Source of the DNA: an uncultured Oscillospiraceae bacterium
GTDB lineage: Bacteria; Bacillota; Clostridia; Oscillospirales; Oscillospiraceae
Direction: 5' to 3'
Length of the DNA: 43,843 nt
Assembly: GCA_910577915.1 (NCBI GenBank)
Contig: CAJTOM010000012.1
Span: forward strand, 1 to 43,843
Part shown: piece by piece, positions 17,125 through 24,860 of the stretch
Layout: each line of letters opens with the position of its first letter
How positions within the stretch are numbered: the stretch's first letter is position 1
The notes under the pieces: model-generated
Seen by the model: the letters and a program-made list of their open reading frames with translations, nothing else
Told to the model about the DNA's origin: nothing
The model's database searches: none
Translations under genes and position numbers: made by a program

Positions 17125-18366
17125 CTATTGGGATGAGGAAATCTTCCCGGAGATGTTGTAGGACGCACCCACGGCCCCCACGTTGTCGTAGCCGTCCACC
17201 AGCACGATGCCGGGCAGGCCGCTGACGGTGCCGTCGGAGGTGTACTCCGTCAGGTCCACCACGATGCGGATGTCCTCCTCGGTCACCAGGTCCACCTGGT
17301 CGGCGGGGCCTCGGACCATCACGTCCACGGACGTGGTGATGGGGTCAAACCGCTGGCCTACGCTCAGGCCCACGGCGGAGATATTGGTGACGGTAAAGTT
17401 GCGGATCTCCAGGTTCCGGAAGCGGAGATACAGCGTCGTGCCGGTGATGCCGCTGAGGTTGACGCAGCCGGAGGGCAGGCGGATCTCCATGGGAATCTCC
17501 TTATTCTCCAGATAGGTGCTCAGATCCACCTCGCCCAGCACCAGCTCCTCCACGTTCTCCAGGCTGGCGGGCTCCCCCGCCAGGGTGATGCTCTGATGCT
17601 CCAGCTCCCAGCGGACATCGTCCAGCGCGGAGCCGGGGGACTCTTTGAATTTGACGGTCAGGGGTACCTCCTTGATGAGGTAGACCGGGGCCGTCACCTC
17701 GATGCGCTTGTCCGAGACGCGGATGTTGTCGTTTTCCACCACGTTCCCCTGCCCATCCAGCAGCTCGCAGCTGAACTCCTGCTGCACCGTGCCGGTGGCG
17801 TCGGTCAGATCCACCACAATCCGGGCGGACTCCACCCGGTCCACGTCCTCCTCCCGGCCGCTGAGGGTGATGGAGGAGGGCTCATACAGCAGACGGTCCG
17901 CCATGTAGGTGTAGCCCTCGGCCACCTCCCCCGTCACGCTGACCGTGACGGGCACCTCCTGGGAGTAGAGGGTGGACACCTGGACGGTGACGGTGGAGCG
18001 GGAGCACTCTACGGTGACGCGGCTGCTGTCGATGTTGTCGGAGAAGGAGTAGGTGTACTGGAGAGGATGGGGGCCCACGGCGGTGATGCCGGTCACGTTG
18101 ACTTGCACCCGCACGTCGCTGCGCCGCAGGTTGTAAACCACGTCTCGGGGGCCCCGGATGGTCAGATCCAGAGTGGTGTCCTCCCCGTCGGTGAGCATCA
18201 GGTTCCGGCTGGGCAGAACGTCCTCCGCGCCGATGAACTCGATGGGCACGGAGCGGAATTCCTTGGTGATGGTGTGCCCCTGTTCGGTGTCCACATACAG
18301 CCAGAAGAAGATCGCCAGCAGCAGGGAGAGCACAATGTACAGGATTTTGTTGAGCTTCTCATTCAT
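17125..18366 (-). CDS. ybbR: YbbR-domain protein, probable regulator of CdaA (CdaR-like)
   Basis: A 413-residue protein with an N-terminal transmembrane anchor (about residues 8-25, ILYIVLSLLLAIFFWLYV) and an extracytoplasmic region made of repeated beta-rich YbbR units of about 80-90 residues (VPIEFIGAEDVL, VPVTVSVTGEVAEGY, VPLTVKFKESPGS, and a fourth near the end). In Firmicutes the protein next to CdaA binds and modulates this diadenylate cyclase. The ATG at 18366 lies inside the end of cdaA (8-bp overlap); GTG codons at 18378 and 18375 are alternatives. Confidence 0.88.
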   Translation of the reverse strand: MNEKLNKILYIVLSLLLAIFFWLYVDTEQGHTITKEFRSVPIEFIGAEDVLPSRNLMLTDGEDTTLDLTIRGPRDVVYNLRRSDVRVQVNVTGITAVGPHPLQYTYSFSDNIDSSRVTVECSRSTVTVQVSTLYSQEVPVTVSVTGEVAEGYTYMADRLLYEPSSITLSGREEDVDRVESARIVVDLTDATGTVQQEFSCELLDGQGNVVENDNIRVSDKRIEVTAPVYLIKEVPLTVKFKESPGSALDDVRWELEHQSITLAGEPASLENVEELVLGEVDLSTYLENKEIPMEIRLPSGCVNLSGITGTTLYLRFRNLEIRNFTVTNISAVGLSVGQRFDPITTSVDVMVRGPADQVDLVTEEDIRIVVDLTEYTSDGTVSGLPGIVLVDGYDNVGAVGASYNISGKISSSQ

Positions 18367-19255
18367 CCTTGTCACCACCCTTCCTCTCCCTGGCCAGCAG
18401 GCCCTTCAGGCCCTTTTTCTTCTCCGTCTCCCCGTCCTCCTCCGGCTGGGGCAGCAGCTCGTTGCGCAGAAGCTGCTCCAAGGTCTCCGTCATCAGGTGA
18501 CGCTTGAGCATGCCGCCCACGGCCACGGAGATGGAGCCGGTCTCCTCGCTGACCAGCACCACCACGGCGTCGGAGTTCTCGCTCATGCCGATGCCCGCCC
18601 GGTGGCGCATGCCCAGGTCCCGGCTGAGGTTCACGTTGCGGCTGAGGGGGAGCATGCAGCCCGCGCCCAGCACCCGGCCCTCCCGGACGATGGCGGCCCC
18701 GTCGTGCATGGGGGCCTTGACGAAGAAGATGTTTTTCAGCAGCTCCGAGGACACCTCGGCATCCAGCTTGGTGCCGCTGCGGAGAATTTCGTCCATCTGG
18801 TTGTGGCGCTCAAAGACGATCAGCGCGCCGGTGCGGGATTTGCTCATGTCGCCGCAGGCGGCGACGGTCTGACTGATGGCCTCCTCAATGGTCTGCCGGT
18901 CCACCTGGGGCTTGGAGAACCACTGGAGGAAGGGCAGCTGGCTGCTGCCCACCTGCTCCAGCACCCGGCGGATCTCCGGCTGGAAGAGAACGATGAGGGC
19001 CACGGCGCCCCACTCCACAATGTGGGCCAGAATGAAGTTCAGCGCCCGCAGCCGGCCGGAGGACAGCCACAGCGCGGCAATCACCACCAGCACGCCCTTG
19101 ATGAGCCGGGAGGTGTTGGTCTTCCGCACCAGCAGCAGCAGGCGGTACACCAGATATGCGATCACCAGAATATCCAGCACGTCCCACAGCTGCAGCGTGA
19201 AGGCAAAGTTGCTCAGCCGCTGGATGATATTCGTGAACACTTCCATCACTTCCAT
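18359..19255 (-). CDS. cdaA: Diadenylate cyclase CdaA
   Basis: A 298-residue membrane enzyme that makes cyclic di-AMP from two ATP. Three transmembrane helices occupy about residues 26-92, followed by the DAC domain with the catalytic DGA motif (185-187, APMHDGAAIV) and RHR (217-219, GMRHRAGIGMSE). A charged tail of about 30 residues ends the protein. The ATG at 19255 is preceded by GGAGGG at the right distance; an in-frame upstream extension to 19327 would run through the promoter. It is coupled to ybbR, but glmM, the usual third gene, does not follow. Confidence 0.94.
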   Translation of the reverse strand: MEVMEVFTNIIQRLSNFAFTLQLWDVLDILVIAYLVYRLLLLVRKTNTSRLIKGVLVVIAALWLSSGRLRALNFILAHIVEWGAVALIVLFQPEIRRVLEQVGSSQLPFLQWFSKPQVDRQTIEEAISQTVAACGDMSKSRTGALIVFERHNQMDEILRSGTKLDAEVSSELLKNIFFVKAPMHDGAAIVREGRVLGAGCMLPLSRNVNLSRDLGMRHRAGIGMSENSDAVVVLVSEETGSISVAVGGMLKRHLMTETLEQLLRNELLPQPEEDGETEKKKGLKGLLARERKGGDKDE

Positions 19256-19295
19256 GGCGTCCCTCCAATGAAAAAGTATCCCGCAAGTACCCTCT

Positions 19296-19324
19296 ATTTT
19301 AATCGAAGTGAGGGAAAAAAGCAA
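19296..19324 (-). promoter_or_regulatory. Sigma-A-type promoter of the cdaA operon
   Basis: On the minus strand TTGCTT (19319-19324) and TAAAAT (19296-19301) are separated by 17 bp, about 40 bp ahead of the cdaA start, in an AT-rich stretch that stands out from the GC-rich surroundings. Confidence 0.65.
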
Positions 19325-19640
19325 CAAATACTATTCCATATTTTTGCCCCCGGAAGAGGAATATGCTGTCGAAATTTACTTTTCGCAAGAAAGCGAATGG
19401 AAAACCGGCAATTAAACCGGCTTCCTGGAACATTTCGTGTAAAATATTTACAAAAAATTCAGAACCTGCCTTCATAGGCGGAGGATGACGGATGGGCAGG
19501 GGATTTTGTGCTCTGCGAGGGAAAAAAACAGGAATATTTGTCGTATTGCGGGATTTTTTGCGCGGCAGGGCGGTAAAAGCCGCAGCCCGCGGCGGCGCTC
19601 TCCCCTGTCCATTTGAATCCCGCTGCACATCTCCGCGTGT
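19325..19640. other. AT-richer intergenic region upstream of cdaA
   Basis: No gene is supported here. The stretch has lower GC than its surroundings, a short hairpin TTCGC/GCGAA near 19382-19397, and a direct repeat AAACCGGC at 19402-19409 and 19414-19421 (12-bp period). A short plus-strand frame starting at 19492 has a plausible ribosome site but runs into the aminotransferase gene and has an antisense-like composition. Confidence 0.4.
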
Positions 19641-19681
19641 AAAAAAAGCGGGACAGAGGGTACGCCGCCCTCCGTCCCGCT
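19641..19681 (-). terminator. Rho-independent terminator after the cysteine-desulfurase-like gene
   Basis: On the minus strand a 14-bp stem (19668-19681 with 19647-19660, one mismatch) is followed directly by seven T residues. It begins five bases after the stop codon of the gene at 19686. Confidence 0.85.
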
Positions 19682-19685
19682 CTTT

Positions 19686-20783
19686 TCACAGCAGCTCCAG
19701 CACCGCGTCCGCCTCCCGGGGGGTGTTGAACACCGAGGCGGAGAAGCGCAGGGTCCCCGTCTCCGAGGTGCCGGCGGTGAGGTGAGCCAGGGGCGCGCAG
19801 TGGAGTCCCGCCCGCACCGCCACCCCCTGCTCCGCCAGACGGTCCGCCAGCGTCTCGGGGTCCGTGGACAGGGGCACCACACTGAGCACGGAGCTCCCTC
19901 CGTCGAAGACCCGGTAGCCCCCCTTCCGGCGCAGGCCCTCGGCCAGCCGGGAGAGCACGCCGGATTCCTGCCGGGCGATGTTCTCCAGCCCCAGGCTCCG
20001 CACAAAGCGCAGACCCTCCAGCAGCCCCGCCGCGCCGTGGACATTCTGGGTGCCGGCCTCCAGGCGGTCGGGAAGGAAGTCCGGCATATCCTGGCGGCGG
20101 GAGAGACTGCCGGTGCCGCCCTCCAGCAGGGTGCGGGGGGTGCTGCCCTCGCCGCACAGCAGAAGGCCCGTGCCCTGGGGGCCGTAGAGCCCCTTGTGGC
20201 CCGGCATGGCCACATAGGCCGCCCCCCACCGGGTCAGATTTACCGGATGTATGCCGGCGGACTGGGACGCGTCCACCACCAGGGGCACCCCCCGCTCCCG
20301 GCAGACAGCTGCGATCTCGTCCATGGGCAGGAGGTAGCCGAAGACGTTGGACATGTGGGTGCAGATCACCGCCTTCACGTTCCCGTCCACCGCCCGGCGG
20401 AAGCCCTCCGCCATCTGGGCGGGGTCGAACAGCCGGCCGTTGACGATGCGCACCGACACGTCCCCAATGGCGTGGAGGGGCCGGGTGACGGCGTTGTGCT
20501 CGTAGCCGGAGATCACTACCGTGTCCCCGGGGGACACCAGGCTCTTCACCGCCAGGTTCAGGCCGTGGGTGGCGTTGCCGGTGAGAATGACGTTGTCCGG
20601 CTGGGATACGCCGAACAGCTCCGCCGCCTCCGTCCGGCAGCGCAGCATCATCTCCGCCGCCTGGCGGGCGGCGGGGTGGTCCCCCCGGCCGGGCGTGGTC
20701 ATGGAGTGGATGGCAGCGGCCACCGCCGCCGGCACCGTGTCCGGCTTCTGCAGGGTTGTGGCCGCGCTGTCAAAGTAGATCAT
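19686..20783 (-). CDS. Class V aminotransferase, cysteine desulfurase-like (EF2568-type family)
   Basis: A 365-residue PLP enzyme of the NifS/SufS superfamily. MIYFDSAATTLQKP at the start, TGNATHGLNLA (cofactor phosphate loop), SGYEHNAVTRPL, VDASQSAGIHPV, and the PLP-lysine segment MPGHKGLYGPQGTG (about residues 175-188) are clear. It resembles the subfamily named after E. faecalis EF2568 rather than housekeeping IscS/SufS. No IscU/SufU follows; a DUF3343 putative S/Se carrier precedes it by 60 bp. A role in mobilising sulfur or selenium from cysteine/selenocysteine is inferred. AGGAGG lies six bases before the ATG. Confidence 0.88.
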   Translation of the reverse strand: MIYFDSAATTLQKPDTVPAAVAAAIHSMTTPGRGDHPAARQAAEMMLRCRTEAAELFGVSQPDNVILTGNATHGLNLAVKSLVSPGDTVVISGYEHNAVTRPLHAIGDVSVRIVNGRLFDPAQMAEGFRRAVDGNVKAVICTHMSNVFGYLLPMDEIAAVCRERGVPLVVDASQSAGIHPVNLTRWGAAYVAMPGHKGLYGPQGTGLLLCGEGSTPRTLLEGGTGSLSRRQDMPDFLPDRLEAGTQNVHGAAGLLEGLRFVRSLGLENIARQESGVLSRLAEGLRRKGGYRVFDGGSSVLSVVPLSTDPETLADRLAEQGVAVRAGLHCAPLAHLTAGTSETGTLRFSASVFNTPREADAVLELL

Positions 20784-20807
20784 GGCGTTCCTCCTAACAT
20801 GAAGAGA

Positions 20808-20837
20808 GGAGCCGCCCGCGCTGCGCGGGGCGGCTCC
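20808..20837 (-). terminator. GC-rich hairpin between the DUF3343 and aminotransferase genes
   Basis: An inverted repeat with arms GGAGCCGCC and GGCGGCTCC lies in the 60-bp spacer. There is no T-run after it on the minus strand, so it more likely acts as an RNA-processing or partial attenuation structure than as a full terminator. Confidence 0.4.
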
Positions 20838-20843
20838 CCCCTG

Positions 20844-21098
20844 TTATATAAAGACTTCGCTGAACGCCCCATCGCTTCCCGCCAGGAATACGCGCATGGG
20901 CAGCAGGTTCTCCGCCCGCAGGCAGTCCAGGGCAGCCGGCAGGTACCGGTCCCCGACCCGCACCGCGTAGCTGCACCCCCTGTCCGTCAGGCCCATGGGG
21001 GGCCGGAAGAAGCGGGCGGTGATGCCCGCAGACTCCAGGACGCGGCTCATACGCTGGGCGTGGGTGATGGAGCGGCTTAACAACAGATAGTATGGCAA
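20844..21098 (-). CDS. DUF3343 family protein (putative Se/S carrier-like)
   Basis: An 84-residue protein of the DUF3343 family, small proteins annotated as putative sulfur/selenium carriers. PYYLLLSRSITHAQRMSRVLESAG and the following GCSYAVRVGDRYLPAAL match the usual pattern, with a single cysteine in DRGCSYAV where the family carries its proposed reactive Cys, and another in LDCLRAENLL. The TTG at 21098 is preferred since GGGAGG is about eight bases upstream; an ATG at 21119 lacks a ribosome site. The next gene is a cysteine desulfurase-like enzyme, supporting a carrier/donor pair. Confidence 0.78.
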   Translation of the reverse strand: MPYYLLLSRSITHAQRMSRVLESAGITARFFRPPMGLTDRGCSYAVRVGDRYLPAALDCLRAENLLPMRVFLAGSDGAFSEVFI

Positions 21099-21119
21099 TG
21101 CCACCGCCTCCCTCTGCAT

Positions 21120-21370
21120 TGTATGTCGGGGGGCGGAAAAGGTGCGGGAGGGCATGGGGGCGGGATATACAGTTGTCAAGGTGCGCTCTGTGCGGTCTTC
21201 TTGACCCCGCCGCACGCGGCCCGGTACCTGGCCTGGTCGCACTTACTTTCGGACTTGGTTACCGCGGTGGTGGTGCTCCCTACAAATGTAGGGCGACATG
21301 GGGGAGATGTTGCACGGCTTTGTGCATCCGGCGGGAAATTTTTTCGCGGGGCGGCAGATAGGCGGGGGCG
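21120..21370. other. Intergenic region with dyads and a coding-like fragment
   Basis: No confident gene. The minus strand contains a 65-codon frame (21176-21373) without a convincing ribosome site, a near-perfect palindrome CCCTACAAATGTAGGG at 21278-21293, and a perfect TTGACA (21174-21179) that lacks a matching -10. A TACAAT-like -10 is found just before the DUF3343 start but with no good -35. It resembles a decayed or repeated intergenic element, without proof from one copy. Confidence 0.35.
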
Positions 21371-21404
21371 CAAAAAAGAGCCCTCCCGCTAGCGGGAAAG
21401 CTCT
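21371..21404 (-). terminator. Rho-independent terminator of the carD-ispD-ispF operon
   Basis: On the minus strand a 13-bp stem (with two G-U pairs in RNA, arms AGAGCTTTCCCGC and GCGGGAGGGCTCT) is followed by six T residues. It lies 15 bp after the stop of the small membrane protein gene. Confidence 0.88.
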
Positions 21405-21418
21405 CGGCTATGACGGAT

Positions 21419-21817
21419 TCAGGCCCAGCGGGGCAGGTCTTCGGGCAGCGCGTAGACCCAGTCAAAGACCCCGCTCCACAGCGCCGCGCCCCACTCCGTG
21501 TGCCAGACAGCGGCCAGCAGCAGGTTGAGGTACAGGGCCAGCAGGGCCGTGTCCAGGACGATGGCCGCCGCGCCCAGGAGGGGCCAGCGCAGCCGCTGGC
21601 TGCGGATGCAGCTGACGTACACGCCCAGGGAGGCGGCGGACAGGAGCATGGAGCTCCCCCACAGCAGGGGGAAGGCCAGCAGGGGGACCAGCGTGCCGAA
21701 GATGGGAAAATACCAGCTGAAATAGCCCACGGCCTTCAGGGCGAAAAAGTTTGCCAGGGCGCACAGGCACAACCCCCCTCCCGTGACGTCGCCCCAGACG
21801 GGCCGGCGCTCCTCCAT
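21419..21817 (-). CDS. Small predicted membrane protein of unknown function
   Basis: A 132-residue hydrophobic protein with about four transmembrane helices (about residues 12-30, 36-52, 54-68 and 78-104). No family was recognised. AAGGAGG within the end of ispF serves as its ribosome site, eight bases before the ATG at 21817, so it is translated as the last gene of the carD-ispD-ispF operon. A Trp-rich soluble tail (VWHTEWGAALWSGVFDWVY) ends the protein. Function cannot be inferred from the neighbours with confidence. Confidence 0.75.
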   Translation of the reverse strand: MEERRPVWGDVTGGGLCLCALANFFALKAVGYFSWYFPIFGTLVPLLAFPLLWGSSMLLSAASLGVYVSCIRSQRLRWPLLGAAAIVLDTALLALYLNLLLAAVWHTEWGAALWSGVFDWVYALPEDLPRWA

Positions 21818-21820
21818 CCC

Positions 21821-22306
21821 CTACGCCTCCTTCAGCAGCAGGGCTACCGCCTGGGCGGCCATTCCCTCGCCGGAGCCGGTGAAGCCCAGGCCCTCCTCGG
21901 TGGTGGCTTTCACGCTCACCGCGTCCGGTGACAGGCCCAGATCGGCGGCGATGTTCTCCCGCATCCGGGGGATGTAGGGGGCAAGCCTGGGCCGCTGGGC
22001 CACCACGGTGGCGTCCACGTTGCCCACCGTATAGCCGTGCGCCCCCAGCAGGGCCGCCACCGCGCGCAGCAGATCCCGGCTGTCCGCCCCGGCATAGCGG
22101 GGGTCGCTGTCCGGAAAGAGCCCGCCGATGTCCCCCAGGGCCGCCGCCCCCAGCAGGGCATCCATCACCGCGTGGAGCAGCACATCCGCGTCGGAGTGGC
22201 CCAGAAGGCCCCGCTCCCAGGGGACCGTCACGCCCCCCAGCACCAGGGGCCGGCCCTCCACCAGCCGGTGGACGTCGTAGCCCTGGCCAATTCTCGGCAC
22301 GCTCAC
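21821..22306 (-). CDS. ispF: 2-C-methyl-D-erythritol 2,4-cyclodiphosphate synthase
   Basis: A 161-residue enzyme of the MEP isoprenoid pathway that forms MEcPP. The zinc-binding motif GYDVHRL (Asp and His at residues 10 and 12), GLLGHSDADVLLHAVMDALLGAA with a further ligand His, GDIGGLFPDSD, and the C-terminal VKATTEEGLGFTGSGEG are diagnostic. The GTG start overlaps the ispD stop (GTGA), with AGGCGGAGG ahead. Together with ispD it supplies consecutive-but-one steps of the same pathway. Confidence 0.94.
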   Translation of the reverse strand: MSVPRIGQGYDVHRLVEGRPLVLGGVTVPWERGLLGHSDADVLLHAVMDALLGAAALGDIGGLFPDSDPRYAGADSRDLLRAVAALLGAHGYTVGNVDATVVAQRPRLAPYIPRMRENIAADLGLSPDAVSVKATTEEGLGFTGSGEGMAAQAVALLLKEA

Positions 22307-23043
22307 GCCTCCGCCTCCCTCCGCCGCAGAATCTCCGCCGCCAGCAGCAGATCCTCCGGCGTGGTGATCTTGATGTTCTCGTAGTCCCCCTCCGTCAGGT
22401 GGACCTCCTTGCCCAGGCGCTCCACGGCGGCACAGTCGTCGGTCACCGCCCCTCCGGCATCACGGGCGGCCTGGAGGGCCGCCCGGAGAAGGCTGGCCTC
22501 AAAGACCTGGGGGGTCTGCACCGCCCGCAGATCCTCCCTGGGGGGGGTGCTCACCACCACGCCGTCCCGGACCAGCTTGACGGTGTCCTTCACCGGCACG
22601 GCGGGCGCGGCGGCGTTGGTGCGGCGGGCCAGGGCGATGGTGCGGTCGATGAGCGCCGGCGACGCCAGGGGCCGCGCCCCGTCGTGGACCGCCAGAAAGG
22701 CGGCGTCCTCCCGGCACTCCAGGCTGGCCGCCAGCACGGAGTCCAGCCGGGTGTCCCCACCCCGGACGATCTTCACCGGCTTGGAGATCCCGTAGATTTT
22801 GCACAGGTCGCCGGTGGGCAGCAAATCCTCCTCCCGGACGGCCACCACGATCTCGTCCACCAGCTCCGCCTCGTTCAGGGCCCGCAGGGTCCAGGCCAGC
22901 ACGGGCACGCCGTCCAGCAGGGGGGCCATGAGCTTGTTGACCTCCCCCATGCGGCGGGAGCTGCCGGCGGCGGCCACAATGGCGCTGCAGAAGGGGTGCG
23001 CCTCCTTCTCTCTGTGAAACAGCCTGGAAAAGAGCCTTATCAT
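22303..23043 (-). CDS. ispD: 2-C-methyl-D-erythritol 4-phosphate cytidylyltransferase
   Basis: A 246-residue MEP-pathway enzyme that couples MEP to CTP. The nucleotide-binding loop AIVAAAGSSRRMG is followed by NKLMAPLLDGVPVLAWT, VHDGARPLASP, AVPVKDTVK, and TPQVFEASLL, with TEGDYENIKITTPEDL at the end. About 18 extra N-terminal residues (MIRLFSRLFHREKEAHPF) precede the fold. The ATG overlaps the carD stop by 4 bp. Confidence 0.94.
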   Translation of the reverse strand: MIRLFSRLFHREKEAHPFCSAIVAAAGSSRRMGEVNKLMAPLLDGVPVLAWTLRALNEAELVDEIVVAVREEDLLPTGDLCKIYGISKPVKIVRGGDTRLDSVLAASLECREDAAFLAVHDGARPLASPALIDRTIALARRTNAAAPAVPVKDTVKLVRDGVVVSTPPREDLRAVQTPQVFEASLLRAALQAARDAGGAVTDDCAAVERLGKEVHLTEGDYENIKITTPEDLLLAAEILRRREAEA

Positions 23044-23534
23044 ACCGCCTGTCCTCCCGACATCGCCGCGTTTACCTGGGTCTCAATGGCGTGGTACTCC
23101 TCCTCCATGGACAGCACCATCTCAGAGATCAGAATCTGCTTGGCGCTGCGCAGCATCTTCCGCTCCCCGGTGGAGAGGCCCCGCTCCCTGTCCCGGCGGA
23201 CCAGGCCCTTGGCCACCCGGGCCACCTCGTACAGGTCGCCGCTCTTGATCTTCTGCATATTTTCCCGATAGCGCTGGTTCCAGCTGCCGGTGAAGCGCTC
23301 CACCTCCAGCATGGTCAGATCCCGCAGCAGCTTCGCCGCCTTGACGGGGTCCACCACGCTGCGCAGCCCCACGGCGGCGCTGGCGGCGGTTGGAATCTTC
23401 AGCACAAGGCCCCCCACAGGCATACGGAACACATAATAATCCTGCGAGCCGCCGGCAACCGTCTCCGTCACAATTCCGTCGATGACGCCGGCCCCATGCA
23501 TGGGGTGCGCCACCTTGTCCCCTACGCGAAACAT
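23040..23534 (-). CDS. carD: CarD/CdnL-type transcription regulator
   Basis: A 164-residue protein of the CarD_CdnL_TRCF family, which binds the RNA polymerase beta subunit through an N-terminal Tudor-like domain (KVAHPMHGAGVIDGIV, YYVFRMPVGGLVLKIPT) and stabilises the open complex with a C-terminal helical domain containing the conserved Trp segment RFTGSWNQRYRENMQKI. It is first in an operon with ispD and ispF, a common arrangement in Clostridia. A good promoter lies 78 bp upstream. Confidence 0.92.
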   Translation of the reverse strand: MFRVGDKVAHPMHGAGVIDGIVTETVAGGSQDYYVFRMPVGGLVLKIPTAASAAVGLRSVVDPVKAAKLLRDLTMLEVERFTGSWNQRYRENMQKIKSGDLYEVARVAKGLVRRDRERGLSTGERKMLRSAKQILISEMVLSMEEEYHAIETQVNAAMSGGQAV

Positions 23535-23611
23535 ATTCCACCCGCCTTTCGTCTAGTACACATTTACAAACTTCCTTTACCGCGGTCCGCAGCAAAATTG
23601 CTTCTCCTTAC

Positions 23612-23640
23612 ATTGTATACCAATATTTGCTAAATGACAA
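23612..23640 (-). promoter_or_regulatory. Sigma-A-type promoter of the carD operon
   Basis: Minus strand TTGTCA (23635-23640), 17-bp spacer, TACAAT (23612-23617) with an upstream TGG (extended -10). It implies a 5' leader of about 70 nucleotides. Confidence 0.75.
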
Positions 23641-23671
23641 GAGAAATGTTTGAGAATGTGTAAAATAATTC

Positions 23672-24223
23672 TTATGTCGGGCGGTTTTTGGCCCATTCCT
23701 CCCGTGTTAGTTCCAACTCCAGCAGGGTGACAGGACGGGCGAAGCGTGTCCACACACTGCGTCCTACCGGGCGGAAGCCGGAGCGCAGGTGGACGGCCAG
23801 GGCGGCGGCGCGGTCCTCCTCGAAGGAATTGCGCAGCACCGGCACGCCGCAGTCCTCAAACGCCCGCCGCAGCAGCAGTTCCAGGGCCGGCAGGCCGTAT
23901 CCCCGGCCCCGGAAGGGGGCGTGGATCACCACGCCCATGCCGTACCCGCCGCCGGGGGACTCCCGCTGAAAATTCAACTCCCCCACAAAGGCTCCTGTCT
24001 CTATTTCACGGACAAAGGCGTAAAACCGCTCCGGCTCATGGCCCACCAGGCGGGCGTGCTCCGCCGGCCAGAGGGGCTCGGGCAGGTCGATGCAGCCGGT
24101 GTCCGGGTGGTAGCCGTCGTAGGATACGTCCCAGCCGGCGTTGTAGGCCATGGTGGCCGGGTCGGCCTCCATGGCCTGGCGGAACCACAGGTCCTCTACC
24201 GCAGGTATGTACAGCTCCAGCAT
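23672..24223 (-). CDS. GNAT family N-acetyltransferase (distal gene of pair)
   Basis: A 183-residue GNAT enzyme that probably transfers an acetyl group from acetyl-CoA. FYAFVREIETGAFVGELNF (beta strands 3-4), YGMGVVIHAPFRGRGYGLPALELLLRRAF (acetyl-CoA pyrophosphate loop, R-G-R-G-Y-G) and the final GFRPVGRSVW segment fit the fold. Substrate is unknown. The ATG at 24223 is preferred over one at 24229 because GGAGAGG is better spaced. It overlaps or abuts the other acetyltransferase gene, so both are made from the same message. No terminator was seen before the carD promoter. Confidence 0.82.
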   Translation of the reverse strand: MLELYIPAVEDLWFRQAMEADPATMAYNAGWDVSYDGYHPDTGCIDLPEPLWPAEHARLVGHEPERFYAFVREIETGAFVGELNFQRESPGGGYGMGVVIHAPFRGRGYGLPALELLLRRAFEDCGVPVLRNSFEEDRAAALAVHLRSGFRPVGRSVWTRFARPVTLLELELTREEWAKNRPT

Positions 24224-24225
24224 GG

Positions 24226-24849
24226 TCATACCTCCTCTCCAAAGCAGCGGGCGCTTCTCTCCCAGTGGGCGGCGAAGGCCGCCGGGTCCAGGCGGAGGGT
24301 CAGCGCGTCATAGGTCCCGCCCCGGACCTGCCGGGCCCCCCGCCGCCGCCGGCACTCCCGGAAGCCCAGCTTCTCCGCCAGGCCCACCATGCGGACGTTG
24401 CCGGACCAGGTCTGGGTGTAGAGCGCCGTCCAGCCCGCCGCAAGGTGGTAGCGGACAAAGGCGGTCAGGGCCTGGGTCCCCCAGCCGCCGGACCAGTAGG
24501 CGGGATCGTTGATGTCGATGCCCACCGCCCAGCGCTGGGCCCGGAGCTCCTCGCTCGCCTCCGGCCGTGTCCACTCCAGGTTTTCGTCCAGGCAGTAGGT
24601 ATTGACAGAGCCGATGTGCGTCCCCGCCGCCGTGTCCACCTCGAACTCCAGGCGGTGGTCCGGCAGGGGCTTTTGCAGCCGCTCCAGCGCGCCGCGGCGG
24701 TAGGCCGCCGGGTCGAAGGCGGGGTCAAGGGGCTCCCAGGGGGCGTCCCAGTCGGTCCAGCGGGTCTCTACGGTGCGCCAGTAGATGTCGTCGGCAATGT
24801 CGCTCTCCCGCATGTCCCGCAGGAGGATGTTCTGGTATTTGATCTGCAT
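24226..24849 (-). CDS. GNAT family N-acetyltransferase (proximal gene of pair)
   Basis: A 207-residue GNAT protein. RLEFEVDTAAGTHIGSVNTY and IDINDPAYWSGGWGTQALTAFVRYHL (the acetyl-CoA loop region, here G-G-W-G-T) followed by TQTWSGNVRMVGLAEKLGF match RimJ/RimL-type and drug-modifying acetyltransferases. The substrate cannot be read from sequence. Its Shine-Dalgarno GGAGG lies 12 bases before the ATG and can be hidden in a hairpin; a promoter and a mini-ORF precede it, suggesting controlled translation. Confidence 0.82.
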   Translation of the reverse strand: MQIKYQNILLRDMRESDIADDIYWRTVETRWTDWDAPWEPLDPAFDPAAYRRGALERLQKPLPDHRLEFEVDTAAGTHIGSVNTYCLDENLEWTRPEASEELRAQRWAVGIDINDPAYWSGGWGTQALTAFVRYHLAAGWTALYTQTWSGNVRMVGLAEKLGFRECRRRRGARQVRGGTYDALTLRLDPAAFAAHWERSARCFGEEV

Positions 24850-24860
24850 GAATGTGTTGT

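Noticed and set aside
19492..19785. A 97-codon plus-strand frame with a plausible GGAGG site.
   Set aside because: It runs through the terminator and into the 3' end of the aminotransferase gene and has an Arg/Ser-rich antisense-like composition.
21151..21179. Perfect minus-strand TTGACA at 21174-21179 as a promoter for the DUF3343 gene.
   Set aside because: The hexamer at the proper distance is CATGCC, not a -10.
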